Both the position numbers and the translations under genes were made by a program. The notes below the pieces were generated by a model. It was given only the letters and a program-made list of their open reading frames with translations. It did no database searches and was not told the DNA's origin. Positions 1-11,839 of a stretch of 64,000 nt of DNA are shown piece by piece. The stretch lies in the NCBI GenBank assembly GCA_022495005.1, contig JAGYXB010000618.1, positions 345,576-409,575 of the forward strand. Direction: 5' to 3'. How positions within the stretch are numbered: position 1 is the stretch's first letter; each line of letters opens with the position of its first letter. This DNA is from Rhyacophila brunnea (Eukaryota > Arthropoda > Insecta > Trichoptera > Rhyacophilidae).

Positions 1-1429
1 CGGAGTGCAGGATGTCTAGAACGATTGAGGGTATTAGTTGCAAAGTTGATTAATTAGTTTATTATTTTTTTGGAATATTTTATTTAGATATCTGGTAGCA
101 TTGATATTATAATAGTAAGGATACGAATATAAAAACTCTATACTATTAAAGAGGGGTACATTTTGTATTATATAAATATGTACATAGACTTCATTTTATT
201 TCATACTATATTTATTTTTACAAGAAAAATAAAGCAGTAAACGCTGTGACAACGCTTATGGCAAAAATATGACGTTCATGATAAAATAATAGATTTTCTC
301 AAATTGTCTTGAAACAAACATTTTTAAAAATTCATAATTTTATAATTATAAACACTATTCTTGCAAGAACAAAGGTTTGCACTATTCGTAAGTAATGAGT
401 ACGTTATAATTGCAATGCAGGTTACAATAATTAATAATGTAGGTGTAAAATGTCATGTCCGGAAACTTGTACGTATGCAATTCGCGTGAAATGTTGTATC
501 GGAAATATATGGCCGTATATTAAAGACCGTCCAACCTCTCTGGGTCGTATAGGACTGACATAAAAATTTATGTCTAAATAAAACACGTATCTTGTCGGTT
601 TACACTTTACAGGAAGCCAGCAGCACACATTTTGAAAATAACCGATATACTGGATAATTTATTAGGTTTTCATTCTTAAATTCATGAATTTTGCCAAACT
701 TTGCAATCAAAATTAAATTACTGTTCATATTGAATCTAACAAAATTTGAGACCGTATAGTATACGGCCATCTCTTTCCGATAAGAAAGCTCTCGGCGAAC
801 TTTGTCACGGTGAAATGTTTTACTTACAATTTACATGTAACCGTAAAATGTGATTTTTTATCAAAACGTGTTGTTTAGCTTTTGAAGCGTCAAAAAATGC
901 TAAATTTAAAAGCTCTAAGTTTATAAAAATATTAAATCTGACCAAAAAAATAAATTGTTGGCAACGCTATGTAGACGGCGTTAGTAAAATGTTAAAATAA
1001 TGATGTATGTATATAAATTAAGGCAATTTGAAAATAGACCGTCATTATAACGTTGTTCAAATTATTATTTCAAAACATATACCTACTTTTCATATGTTTC
1101 ATTCTGTTATTATATTAATGTCTATTATCTGAAATAAACTAATTATACTTTAAAAATATAAACTCAATTAAAAACCCAGTTATTAAAAAAAAACCATAAT
1201 AATTTTATTGGATTCATCATTTAAATATTATATAAAAGTCATAATATGTTTGTTTATTTTCCTTTTCCTACCTGGCCTCAACTGACGTCTACATATAAAT
1301 ATAAACAGATACAAAATTTGTTAATTTAAATTACCTTTCCTAGTAATCCCAATTTTGATTTTTCATAACAAATAAAGTCTCTATATTATACAGTCGATTT
1401 TAATTTATTTTACGTGATTTGGCTGTAAG
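1..1429. other. AT-rich non-coding stretch
   Basis: I see no gene, tRNA or recognised repeat here. The ORFs present are short and of low complexity, with no family resemblance. Confidence 0.5.
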
Positions 1430-1436
1430 TAGCGGA

Positions 1437-1580
1437 GCACACTGCAAGAAGCTGGGCTATACGCGCGCGGCGCAGGGGACCTATACGGCATTTACTTTGC
1501 GCATAGCGTACTGCAAAAAGCAAGTGCCTTTTACGCCTCCCGTGCCATCCGCACATCGCACGGTTACTAGCAGTGTGCTT
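1437..1580. repeat. GC-rich patch bounded by a 10 bp inverted repeat
   Basis: A GC-rich segment stands out from the AT-rich surroundings. It begins with AGCACACTGC and ends with the exact complement GCAGTGTGCT. Inside, CTGCAAGAAGC is echoed as CTGCAAAAAGC. It could be a small MITE, but I see no clear target duplication and no second copy in the window. Confidence 0.3.
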
Positions 1581-1929
1581 TGACCCCAAGAATTATTTAA
1601 ATTTTGACATGCATCTAGGCATATATAGATATTTTAATATTGAAGAATGTATTTTTATCGCTATGTTAAGTAAGATAAATGTACATATACCAATCAATGA
1701 AACGACCTCGTACAAAGCCGGGTACAAATATTATATTTTTATACTATCTACTAAATCCACTATCAACTAAAAAATGTTGTAACAGCAGACCTAACAATAT
1801 AATCTCATAAATATTTTTTTTTTTTTGCCAAAATGTCGCATACACACTTTTGCACATTGCACATTGGCACAAAAAACATTTAAAATAGAGAATATATTAT
1901 TACAATACATATTTTTGGCTTTTTCCAAA

Positions 1930-1985
1930 GAAGATCACATGAGCTTCCGCGGAGTGGAGGTTTGTATTAACGGCCCACATGCTCA
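1930..1985 (-). repeat. SINE-A fragment
   Basis: The string GAGTGGAGGTTTGTATTAAC belongs to the 3' body of the tRNA-derived SINE-A family (full copies at 11592-11831 and 51768-52002). The tRNA-like head is missing. Confidence 0.55.
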
Positions 1986-2049
1986 ACGTAGGTCAAAATA
2001 GAGATTTTATGCTATTTTCAAAGCATGACCCAACCGAATTTTTTTTTAA

Positions 2050-2185
2050 AACAGTTGTTCAAACACGCGCATTACCATGATCTTAATCTCAAACAAGAAA
2101 AAAATATTATGGACACACAAGAAAAAATCTGTATCGGACAAACAAGAATAAGAGCTAATAAAAACGTGGTAAAAAATAAAAAATA
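2050..2185 (+). repeat. TIR-F element, right end fragment
   Basis: The right terminus of the TIR-F family: 'GGACACACAAGAAAAAATCT', then AGAGCTAATAAAAACGTGGT. The same ends close the copies at 23.2, 52.8 and 54.8 kb. Confidence 0.55.
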
Positions 2186-3435
2186 TACGTAATTTATTAA
2201 TCCACGTATTCGAGAATAGGGAGTACAACAAAAAGGTTTCACTTCTGTGTGCCATGCACACTCATTATTCGTTAAAATGTAGTATTTTTTTGTTAAAATG
2301 TTAGAATATTTTTTTATGAAGGTACCTAACTTTTCAACTAATACCGTCATATATTAACTATTCAAATGTGTATTTAGTTTTAATACAATGCACCTACTGT
2401 TAATAATATTAATAATGATTATTATAGGTGAAGTAACCATAACAATTAGAATAATCCACGGTATAATTGTTATGAGTTTTGAGTCAACCACATTGTCATA
2501 GCCAGGGAATAATTAGTGGGGGTGGTAAAACTGTGCAAAGCAAGGTTGAATGGCCCCGATCCGTGTTAGAGCTGGTTGCTTTTAAGGTATAATGTGTGTA
2601 GAAACTCTGTTTTATCCCCTAAACTAGCAGGGTCTGCGAAGTAATTTTGTCCTAAAACGTCGTTTATATGCATACATAAACTCGGTGTTATACCGTACCC
2701 ACTAACAGCTGAGCATACAGACAAATATGTTTTTAAGGACATCGCATATTATTTTTGACCATTGAAAATCTAATCAGAGACGAAAATTACTTCTACAACC
2801 TAATATAATAAGCCTTGATAATATGCCTCTTAGCATCTTTGCTCTTCGGTTTCAAGCTCACTAGTACTAAATAATACAGTTAATCAAGATTATTACTTTT
2901 ATTTGAGATAACAAATGGTCTGTAAAGTCATAATATTATATTACAGACAAAAATGGTATTGTAGCAATAATTATTAATAAAGCCTTCAATAATTATTAGA
3001 AAAATACCGCTTCACTGGCGATTTACAAATAAGTAGACCCAAACTGCTGACAGTTTTGGAGTCCTCAGTTCTAAAACTTTTCCATGTATTCTTACTTTTT
3101 CATTGATTGTTTCATGTTAATTTTAGCAAATTTCAACGTCTTCTATATTATTTTAATGTTAAAATTAAGGAATCCAGATCATGAAGATTACCACCCCGCC
3201 GCCTACTATGCACATTCAATTTTAATTCTATCAAATCTTGTAAATTTGTACGATAACATTATAGTTACAGTAAATAAATGATTTATTAATATGTATTGTT
3301 GCATGATTTTATTGACCTGCCAAAATAACTTTGGGCAAAAATATATTAGCGCTAATATGCTATGTAACTTGAAGACTAAAATTATTGTAAAAATAATAAC
3401 AATCGGAATTTTGTCCTATTAATACTTTGGACACA
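2186..3435. other. AT-rich non-coding stretch
   Basis: No recognised gene or repeat. A short stretch near 2500-2660 is less AT-rich, but I cannot assign it. Confidence 0.45.
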
Positions 3436-3439
3436 GAAG

Positions 3440-3560
3440 ACGCACACGGCGCGTAATGACTAGGCGGCCGATCGATGTAATTAACGTGCATTTTAAAGGG
3501 GGCAATTAAAATCTCATTATCTCTTCAGCAGCGAAAGCGTTAAACGGCTGCTAATCGGTA
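3440..3560. other. GC-richer unassigned island
   Basis: This block of mixed sequence with several CG dinucleotides lies in AT-rich DNA. It has no ORF, no inverted repeat and no second copy in the window. Candidate explanations are a conserved non-coding element or an eroded repeat. Only comparison with other species could tell. Confidence 0.25.
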
Positions 3561-4125
3561 CATTATCTCGGTACGTCTACAATTTTACACGTATATTTTA
3601 TAATAAAATTGTCCTATTTGGACCTTAATATGGGTCGGTCAGGTAGGGTTTCCTCGAGTTTCTAGAAAATGTACCAAGGGTTCCACCAAACAAAAAAAGT
3701 TGGGAATTACTGTTTACGTAATACATAATATATTTTAATATAATGGTTATATATTATACGTACAAATGTTTGAGAAGATGATGTTCAATTTAAATAAATA
3801 ACTTATTTACTTACTTCCCATAAAGCCACTGCCAAGAATATTTTTTGTATGGGTATTATTTACTTTACTTGTAATACCTATGTGCATACCTACTTGAAAA
3901 AATATTATATTATTTATTGCGCTATAAAATTTAATATCTAAATCGTTTTATATACCACTTGTAGTGCAAGTCAAATTTCTACTCTTCTGTTACACAAATG
4001 TATCATGCTCTAAGTTAATGCATATATTTTATTTATCCAAGTGATTATACACAAAACGTATATCTGCATCAGAGCTTTATGGTCATAAATTAATATTATA
4101 CATGCGATCAAACAGGGTTTTTGAC

Positions 4126-4500
4126 AGGGCTTCGAGTCTTAATTGAACTGAAAACTGTAAAAACCTTTATTTTTGTCAGAACGAAAACCGGAACCGAACT
4201 GAAAAAATAATATCGGTATTTTTTCGTTCGCCACAAGTTCAAACACGCGCGTATTCCCCACTTCTAATATAAGTATATATAGTAATATAACTATTGGTTT
4301 CGGAGTGTGACGCCGGGCTATCATACACGTGCTATAAAATCTTCTAAATTATGGTAGAAAATCATTTTTTAATACAAATAAAAACATTTTTAAATTAATT
4401 GCTCGGAGCTGAGACGAAAATAGAAAACCGTTATTTTTTTCGGAACAAGAACAGAAACCGACATATATTTTTTTTACTTGAACCGAATCAAATCTTATTT
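4126..4500. mobile_element. Possible eroded hAT-like element
   Basis: The region opens with CAGGGCTTCGAG, which resembles a hAT terminus. Twice it contains the 'accga/ggaac' pattern (CGAAAACCGGAACCGAACTG near 4181 and ACAGAAACCGAC near 4450). I cannot define the right end or a target duplication, so this is tentative. Confidence 0.2.
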
Positions 4501-4689
4501 AGGTATGGTCACAATATTGAAGCTCGATTTGATATAAATAAAAAGAATTTCAAGTTATACACATTTGTATTTTTATAAAAATCGATGTTTTTTAATTTAA
4601 TATAAAAATATTAAAACTTAAACTAATAAAGATGACCATAAAAATATATGTAAGATGGGGACGTAAACAAAATTCACATTTTTCTTGAA

Positions 4690-4878
4690 TTGTAGGTTTA
4701 TCTTTAACTTAAAATTTAAAAAAAAACCTTTTTAATGTTTTCAGATACATATTATTTATTAATTAATACCTACAATCGAAATTGTAAATTATCAAAAAAA
4801 TGTCTCAAATTGCAAGATTCGTATTTTTCCGCTAGGTGCCTCTTTAAAAAGGGCTCAGTAAAGACTTCACCTTAAATA
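4690..4878 (+). mobile_element. TTAA-type element, one half
   Basis: The right part matches the arm of the palindrome at 28919-29124. Both contain TTTTTCCGCTAGGTGCCTCT and finish in ...CTTC(A/G)CCTTAA. The left part, around TTTTCAGATACATATT, is shared with the reversed copy at 49430-49560. The end at TTAA agrees with a TTAA target site. No coding sequence is present. Confidence 0.6.
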
Positions 4879-4884
4879 TTAGCA

Positions 4885-6325
4885 GTAATAATAAGTTTGT
4901 CATAAAATTTTATTAGTTATATTATTTTGTTAGCTGTAATATTGTATATTTTTATCGGTTGATAATGTCTCATTGAAAGTGATAAAACCGGTTATCGACG
5001 GCTTAATCTACAAATCAGCTATGGCATTTTGTTATAAAGCATGTTTTCTATGTTCACACTAAATATCAAACACTTAAACCTATTAAGTATAGATAAATGC
5101 GTTATCGTTCTTCACACAAAACTGTTAACTGCAGATGCCAAATTTCCAATATCGTAAATGGAACAACTTCGCTCTTTATATACATTTTCTTTATATACAA
5201 AGGAGAAGTTAAAATAGTGTATTAATTCATAGTGCAGCTTATGTGTAAAAAAAAATCCAAGTGTATTTTTGGAATTGTTAAATTCCGCTCGATAGTTAAA
5301 TTATTAAGATTTTACTCCTTCCTGAACAATTCACCAAAATGGAGTTAGCCGGTTTGTAGATTAAGCAGTCATTATGATGATTATTAAACTATGCGGAATA
5401 AGCACTACATTTTAATTATTACTATAGTAAATGATAGTAATCTATAAATTAAATCGATCATTTCATATCTCATGCACTGCCTTTGTAATGACCCAATCAG
5501 ACCGGATGTTGGTGCCGTTTGATGCGTAAAACACCGACGCTATATCTATAGACGCCAATAAGTTGCCGGCCATGGGAATCACAACGCCCCTATTGCCCTC
5601 TTCACAATGGTTTCCGCGTACATTTTCCATACGTGGACCAATGTGAAGGGCTCCATAATATTAATTTTCAACAAACAACAGAAAAATGAGAAATAATATG
5701 AAACAACAAAAACATGTTATTGTATCTTCCGACACGGTCACAAGCCCAGTTTGCGTTTTTAACGTTCACATCTCCCTCTCCCCATAATATACTGTCCTTG
5801 TATTTTCTCTCACAATGACAAAAGTTATCTTTATGCAGGATCATAACACCCCGCTATCAACAGAACTTATTCTCACCGTAAAAGAAAGTTGAAATTTAAT
5901 TTTTATATACATACTAAATAAAAATTTATACCTCTATGGTATAGTTAGAATTTTTAAAAGGTTTTTAGTGACAATATATATTGTATACATACCTAAGGAC
6001 GCCGGAAATGTTTCGATACTTTCATTCGATGACGATACTGTGGGTCTATTCTAACACAAGGCGGCTATAGGCGACTATCAAGGGTAGTTTGCTCTTCTCT
6101 TGGCTGTGTTAACTTTTAGAGCAAGATAGACAGTTTTGGCAGTTTAGACGGCTAACTTATTTTAACAATTATATTATCTTAGTATGTATAGAATGGACCC
6201 ACTGATGTTGCATTTTTTTTTACAAATAAATCCCTTGCCGTCTAACATCATTTGGACGGTATTATGCAACAAGGAACCAACCCTCAAAGTGTCCCACGCG
6301 TGTAAGTGAACGTTACTGCCATTTA
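4885..6325. other. Non-coding stretch with a GC-richer section at 5460-5640
   Basis: No gene is recognised. The section from about 5460 to 5640 is more balanced in base composition than its surroundings and has no long ORF. It may be an old conserved non-coding or repeat segment. I see no copy of it elsewhere in the window. Confidence 0.35.
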
Positions 6326-6329
6326 ACCA

Positions 6330-6425
6330 CGTTTTTTTTAGCTCGTATTCTTGTTTATCCGGTGGTTGTTTATCCAGTACAAATCTTGCAATCGATTTTT
6401 AACAAACTTCCCGATAATTCCCGAA
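6330..6425 (-). repeat. TIR-F element fragment (reversed)
   Basis: This is the reverse complement of the TIR-F right end. It starts ACCACGTTTT, then TAGCTCGTATTCTTGTTTAT, and continues into the AATCTTGCAATCGA segment found at 16.1 and 17.65 kb. Confidence 0.6.
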
Positions 6426-6469
6426 AATTTATAAAATATGCTTAACTGATGCCGATATTGACGGGATAA

Positions 6470-6688
6470 CAGGGCTCGAAATGGGCCGGAGCGCACCCTT
6501 CCGGTTGATGTAATCAGTAAAATTATCGCTCCGTCTCGTGGAAATGACCGTCTGAGCTAAACAGGCTATATAACAAAAAAATCTAATAAACTTATTTTTA
6601 TAAAATAAACAAATTTTATACTAATGTAAATATCTTCGGAAAGATTGTCGAGGGCTCCGGTTCGTAAACTTTTCCATTTCGAGCGCTG
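6470..6688. mobile_element. hAT-like MITE, 219 bp
   Basis: The ends are inverted repeats: CAGGGCTCGAAATGG on the left, CCATTTCGAGCGCTG on the right (one mismatch). The similarity continues inward as GGAGC...GCTCC. GGATAA is directly repeated immediately outside both ends (6464-6469 and 6689-6694), which I read as a target duplication. A CAG...CTG terminus suits the hAT superfamily, although six bases is short for hAT. There is no ORF, so it is non-autonomous. A related right end lies near 42100. Confidence 0.7.
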
Positions 6689-6704
6689 GGATAAACACTT
6701 TGTT

Positions 6705-6795
6705 TATGTATGTTCAAAAACGAAATCTACATTCTTAAATATTGTGCAAGTATTTTTCATTGAATAAAAAATAGTTGAATTAAAAAGAATAATTT
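6705..6795 (+). repeat. FB-tR element tail fragment
   Basis: ATGTATGTTCAAAAA...TTCATTGAATAAAAAATAGT matches the outer arm of the FB-tR family at 13.25 and 62.17 kb. Confidence 0.5.
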
Positions 6796-8170
6796 CTTGT
6801 TGTGAAACACAAATTTTACTTAGCGCGCAATAATTATTGTTTGTAATGTCAATTTTACTGACAATATCGTTTTATTGAATTCATGTTTTAATTTGTTGTT
6901 TTTAATGTTAGTTATATTTTTCTATTGTGTTTTATTTGCATATTAGAATGAAAGTAAGGTCATATTTTTAATTAAACACTTTATTTCAATCAGCATTTAT
7001 TTCACATAAATTTAGTTTGGCACAAGATGCATGGAAGGTTCCAATATAGAAGTAGAGCTACAAAAATCTGAAGTAGGTACTAACGTCATAATGTCACATT
7101 CATAATTGTAGCTAGAATTTAAATGTTGATTTTCCGATAATTTTTAAATATTTTCAATTGAAATATAATGTTTAAAGTATGAAAATTGCAAAATATAAAT
7201 TAAATAATTAATAATTTAGTAATTGCTTTATTATTGGTGAACTGAATACATTGATATATTGAGGATACAGTATAAATAGTAACGTGTATTGAATTCGTAT
7301 ATATTTTTTTGATATGGCAATAAATTAGTATTTTCTTTTTATGAGTGATTATCACGGAGATCTTTGATTTGTCATCTCCCACTCGGAAAAGTTAGCTGAA
7401 GCTGCAATCATGTAGATTCTTAAGACGGTACTTCAGTGAAACGGCAAATAATTTTCAACTATAGGTGCGACGACATTTTTGACTCGCTGGCAATCGGAGA
7501 GCGATAGTCGAGCTGTGAACGCATCAATTTGTTTAGTGATGGCAACGGAGGTAATAATTCCTATATCGTGTAAAGATGACTAAAAAACGTTACCCATTTA
7601 CTTGAAAAAGAAAACATGTCAATAAATATATTATTATTGTTACTAATAGAATAATAAATAGAACATTAAATGGACGCATGTTGGATTTTTATAACAAATT
7701 CTATTTCGTTTGTCACGCGTCATTTGCACAATCCGCGCATCGCCTAGCCACGATCTTTTTAGACCATGCCTCAACTGAGGTAGCCTTAAGCCATAAAATG
7801 CGATGTCGTCCTCTACTCTATATTGTGCTAAAATATCGTGTGTTTACGAAAGTCAAATATAATATAAAAAATGTTATGAGTATGATGAGACCTATTTAAT
7901 AGTATTAGTCTTTTGTATTTACACATTTAAACTATACTCAAAATATTTGAAACTCTTAAAAGGTAAACATTGTAGGTAAACTATTGTTCAGGTGAATACT
8001 CGCGAGTTGCGTCATTAAGTTTTTAAACTTTTTGTATACATTTTGCGATTTCAGTTGTTTTAGTGTAAAAGAGCTAAAGTCAGTTTGATTGCAGCTGAGA
8101 TAATCTGTTTTGAAATAATTCACAGGTTTCAAAATACTCTTACTTAGAAGTTAATTGGTGTATCTTTTTT
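6796..8170. other. AT-rich non-coding stretch
   Basis: No recognised gene or repeat. The 73-codon ORF at 7678-7899 resembles no family I know and has no supporting context. Confidence 0.45.
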
Positions 8171-8174
8171 TATT

Positions 8175-8356
8175 TTACATTTTTTTTCGACCATGCCCGA
8201 TTCTCATAAGATCATATGGGCCTCGCCTCTACAGAGTGGAGGTTTGTATTAACAGTTTTTATTTTTGCGAGAAATGGATGTCAGCCCTTGCTCAACTATT
8301 ATGTCCATACTCTGACTCATACACAAATTAAAAAACAATATGTGTACTTGTCAGTA
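8175..8356 (-). mobile_element. SINE-A copy lacking its tRNA head
   Basis: Reading rightward on the plus strand one sees poly-T, CGACCATGCCCGATTCTCAT, the GTGGAGGTTTGTATTAAC box and GAGAAATGGATGTCAGCC. These are all parts of the SINE-A body. The match stops at TGTGTACTTGTCAG, before the B box, so the 5' tRNA-like part is absent, as expected for a 5'-truncated insertion. Confidence 0.75.
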
Positions 8357-8359
8357 ATT

Positions 8360-9470
8360 TAAGTAATTTTACTTTGAGTTTCTCAATTATTTAAGCTATT
8401 CCTAAATGATTAAAATGTATTATATTTGACGATAGTTTGACGTGGACGTATTAGTTTGTAAAAATGAATAAGTCATTTATTTGATTTTACCTTGGAGTAA
8501 CGATTCTTTTTTTTATTAAACTACGAGAGGGTTGAATGCTTGGAAAAAATATTCGTTTCTGTTGCAAATGTGTGCGTAGGCTGAGTTAAGTATTGGTCAT
8601 TATTTTCTGTCATCTCTTTGCCGTGTCCATTCGTAGTGGAATGAAAAGATCTTACTCGAGTAAGAAGGTACAATGTTTCAATGTTTTCAGGAAACACTGA
8701 ATTCTTTTTTGGAAGGAAAAAAGATTTTGACGGATATACATCCATTTGACAACCGAAACAGAGTGCATTTGGATGACTGGGCATTATTGTAATAAACGAC
8801 CAATCTAGAATTTATAGTGGAATTCTGTTTATCAGTATTTTCATTCATACCTATTCATTTATATAATACGTGTAAATTACCATTCATCCTTTTCTATAGT
8901 ATACAGCAGGTGTGTCCAACTTTAGGTAGTCTGTAATATATCTCACTCTCTCATCCTAATTCTACATTATACAACGTGAACCAACTTAATTTGGCTGAGG
9001 ACACTGCGGCTTTTCCAATTAAATAAGAACACTTGGTACCCATCAGCACAAAAAATTGTCAAATTTTCATTTTGTTATCTTCTTTTGGGCACTCATGTCA
9101 CTATCTTCTACTGTGCGACGGTAAGGGAACTACGCCTCAGTAGTGCGGGGATTCACATTTTCTCTTTCACTCACTCCTACGGCAAGTCGTGAGTGATTTG
9201 GGACGAATAAGTGTTACGACGAGGTTACGTGGGCTTTCTCGTGGTTAAATTGGAAACGATTTTTACGTAAGCTGATTAATAAAATCATAATATGAATGGT
9301 TAATACTTTTCCTTCAAAATCTTAAATAAATCTTTCTACATTTTCTCGATCAGTCAGTGATGATCAAGCGTTGTATATGCCTGGTATAGAGGTATGAACG
9401 GAATATCGTGGAGAGTTTAAGTCTTTGAGTTGTGGTTGTAGAAACAAACCATTAGAATGAAATATAAAAA
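8360..9470. other. Non-coding stretch
   Basis: No recognised gene. The 87-residue ORF on the minus strand (8521-8784) shows no motif I know. Confidence 0.4.
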
Positions 9471-9477
9471 TGCCAGC

Positions 9478-9530
9478 TTAAACTGTATCTCATAATATAC
9501 AGTCGTATGAGATACAGTTTTAGTTAAGTC
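9478..9530. repeat. Short hairpin
   Basis: AACTGTATCTCAT and ATGAGATACAGTT form a perfect inverted repeat around a loop of about 13 bases. Weaker symmetry extends outward (GAAACAAACC and GTTTGTTTC), so this may be the centre of an eroded palindrome. Confidence 0.5.
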
Positions 9531-9689
9531 TTAATATTATGTTTGTTTCTGCATATATCCATAAAACATTCTAAAGCAGTTTGACGATGGTTTAGAAAAT
9601 ACTAGCTGGTGCATGAACGTAAATCATTTCAATCAATAGCACCAAACTGTACACATATCCCAAACTTCTAGTTAGAGTCATTTTAACTA

Positions 9690-9965
9690 ACCATTTTTTT
9701 TATTCAAGAAATAATTCACACGATTTAATAAGAATGTAACATTCTTTTTATTGAAAACTTTTAGTAAGTGGAATACGACGTGTACGAAAATTAACAGTAA
9801 AATAAAAAGTTTTCCAACAAAAATAATTTTGAAAACACTTCTGAGAAAATATATAAGTAAACAATAGAAAAAATATTTTTTGAAAAGAAAATACGACACC
9901 CAGCAGGAATCGAAACCGCGTCTCTCGGAATTCGCGCCCACGCACATCGACCACATTGCTATATG
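9690..9965 (-). mobile_element. FB-tR element, one arm with tRNA-like core
   Basis: The plus strand shows the arm (ATTTTTTTTATTCAAG, then AAAACACTTCTGAGAAAATA). A reverse tRNA-like head follows, with the B-box complement GGAATCGAAACC and the segment CGCGCCCACGCACATCGACC. The same arrangement is seen at 13.05, 22.4 and 62.0 kb. A short segment at 9757-9815 interrupts the arm and is shared with 50568-50625. Confidence 0.6.
9757..9815 (-). repeat. 58 bp micro-repeat inside the FB-tR arm
   Basis: The segment begins AAAACTTTTAGTAAGTGG and ends AAAAAGTTTTCC, giving mirror ends AAAACTTTT/AAAAGTTTT. A copy with about nine differences lies at 50568-50625. The FB-tR arm appears continuous on either side of it here, which suggests an insertion. 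Confidence 0.5.
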
Positions 9966-9969
9966 TATA

Positions 9970-10500
9970 CTATCTAATTGTGACCAATTTTAAGTATTGG
10001 TATTAAGAATTTAACAATATTAAATCACATGTGTATCCGATGTCCAAAAAAATTGTGAAAAATTAAGTATTTTTTGACAATTTTAATTAGGTACATTATT
10101 TCAACCACTGTATTGACTTAATAATATTTTTGCACACAATGTACTCGAATAATATAATTTAATGTCTTTACTTTATTATTGTGACACCTATTATAGAGGT
10201 GAAAATTTCAATTAATTTCTTTATAAACCTCTTTCTGGCCGTGTTCATTTTATCTCTTGAAATAATTCAACTTTGAAACAATATACAAAGAGAAAATAAA
10301 TTTTGCGTACAGACACTGTACAAAGGAAAACAAAGGAAGTTGGGTAGCAGCAGACACTTGGACCTTAAAATGTCTGTTTTTCACTTTCAAAAAACAATAA
10401 TCTTAGAATTTCTCATACACTTTTAAATCATTGGGTATCATTTTCCTATTTATTTACATTAGCAGGAATGTTAGCGTACGCAGACTTTTCTACTATTCAT
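9970..10500. other. AT-rich non-coding stretch
   Basis: Nothing recognised between the FB-tR element and the LINE fragment. Confidence 0.45.
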
Positions 10501-10502
10501 AA

Positions 10503-10890
10503 TATGAAGACCTCTCCAAGCTGATTCTCGGTCCTGTGCGTTGCGTTGCCACGTACTTCCACATAACTTTATCATCTCATCGATCCAGCGGCCTCTAGGT
10601 CGTCTACCTTGCGGACGTTTTGTACCTCTTGGATACCACTGGATGACTAAATTTGTCCAACGATTGTCCCTTCTTCGAGCTATGTGTCCAGCCCATTTCT
10701 ATTTGAGATTTTTAGCGAATTCTATTTCATCGCAAACCCTTGTCTGTTTCCTTATTCACTCATTCCTCTTTTTGTCTTTTTGCGTTATGCCCAGCATGCA
10801 CCTCTCCATACCTTGTTGTGCTACTCTATGTTTCTGGATCTCTCTTTTACTTAGGTTCCATGTTTCACACTCATCAATATACTGTATTAT
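10503..10890 (-). pseudogene. RTE-type LINE, C-terminal fragment
   Basis: The minus strand encodes the C-terminal tail of an RTE-type non-LTR retrotransposon protein. Visible in order are MERCMLGITQKDKKRNE, IRKQTRVCDEIEFAKNL, KWAGHIARRRDNRWTN, VIQWYPRGTKRPQG and WIDEMIKLCGSTWQR. It aligns block for block with the C-terminus of the copy at 40933-41820. Stops interrupt it, for example after KRNE and after AKNLK. The reverse transcriptase domain is not present, so this is an eroded 3' fragment. An open frame on the plus strand over the same bases is only its shadow. Confidence 0.85.
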
Positions 10891-10980
10891 AATTATAGTT
10901 TTGAAACCATCTATTTATTATAATAGAATTATACTGCGTAAACGCCAGTTCAATTAATAATATAAATTAGAAAAAAAATA

Positions 10981-11003
10981 CCAGGTGGCAGTGCCGCCTG
11001 GCA
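10981..11003. repeat. Strong GC-rich hairpin
   Basis: CCAGGTGGC and GCCGCCTGG pair across a three-base loop (AGT) with one G-T wobble. It sits just right of the LINE fragment, at the start of a GC-richer stretch reaching to about 11120. The function is unknown. Confidence 0.55.
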
Positions 11004-11009
11004 ATATTG

Positions 11010-11583
11010 CTGTCGATGCGCTCAGCAAAAACACTCTTTCGCAAGCAAAGTTGGACCGCGTGGTATTTTAGCTCATATCATTCACATTACTGCGTGCTGG
11101 TGAGTGCTCTCGCCTTTAAGTTATCGATCCGCTCATATATGATTCAAGCAAATTATTTCTTATAACTACGTAAAGTATTAGGTTGAGAAGCACTTACCGG
11201 GAAATCAAATGATTTGTGTTGAGAGTGCCATTTTTTCGTTTTTTTCTATAATAAAGAATTCTACATTCTTAATCCTTGTGTATATTCAGTTTTAATAAAA
11301 TATTATAATTTACACAATGTTGTTAAATAGTGTTACACTCGTAAAATAGTATTATGTAGGTACACAGAAAAAAAGTGTCATTTATTGAATTACTTAACTT
11401 CTGATCGTATCAGTAAGTGTGTATCGACAATGTCAGATCCCCCAGTTTTCTTAAAATAATTTGTTGAATTTTTTTTTAACTAGGTACTAATATTTGGCAT
11501 TATGCATTATCTCATAAACTATTCAATCCACCTCTCTCTATTGTAGTTACAACATCTCTGACTTAGTTTTTATCTGTAAACCT
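11010..11583. other. Non-coding stretch
   Basis: No recognised gene or repeat apart from the GC-richer start. Confidence 0.4.
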
Positions 11584-11591
11584 AAACTAAC

Positions 11592-11831
11592 CTTTTTTTT
11601 CGACCATGTCCGATCCTAATAGGATCATATCGGCCTCCACATAGTAGAAGTTTGTATTACCAGATTTTGTTTTTACGAGAAATGGATGTCAGCCACGTGC
11701 TCAACCTATTAGGTCCATACCCTGACTCACACACAAATTGAAAAACAAAATGTGTACTTGCCAGACCCAGGATTTGAACCTGAGACCCACGGCGTGATAG
11801 TCCAACGCTTAAGCCGCGCGGCCACCGTGGG
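11592..11831 (-). mobile_element. SINE-A, full-length copy
   Basis: On the minus strand the element starts with a tRNA-like head (GTGGCCGCGCGGCTTAAGCG as A-box region and GGTTCAAATCC as B box, the two internal RNA polymerase III promoter boxes). The body follows and ends in CATGGTCG plus poly-A (poly-T on the plus strand). AAACTAAC is repeated on both sides (11584-11591 and 11832-11839), a target duplication typical of LINE-driven insertion. The acceptor ends do not pair as in a real tRNA, so this is a SINE and not a tRNA gene. It is moderately young: few differences from the copy at 51768-52002. Confidence 0.9.
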
Positions 11832-11839
11832 AAACTAAC

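Noticed and set aside
10541..10957. 138-codon plus-strand ORF
   Set aside because: It is the antisense shadow of an RTE LINE C-terminus encoded on the minus strand. The same antisense 'protein' appears at 41459-41875.
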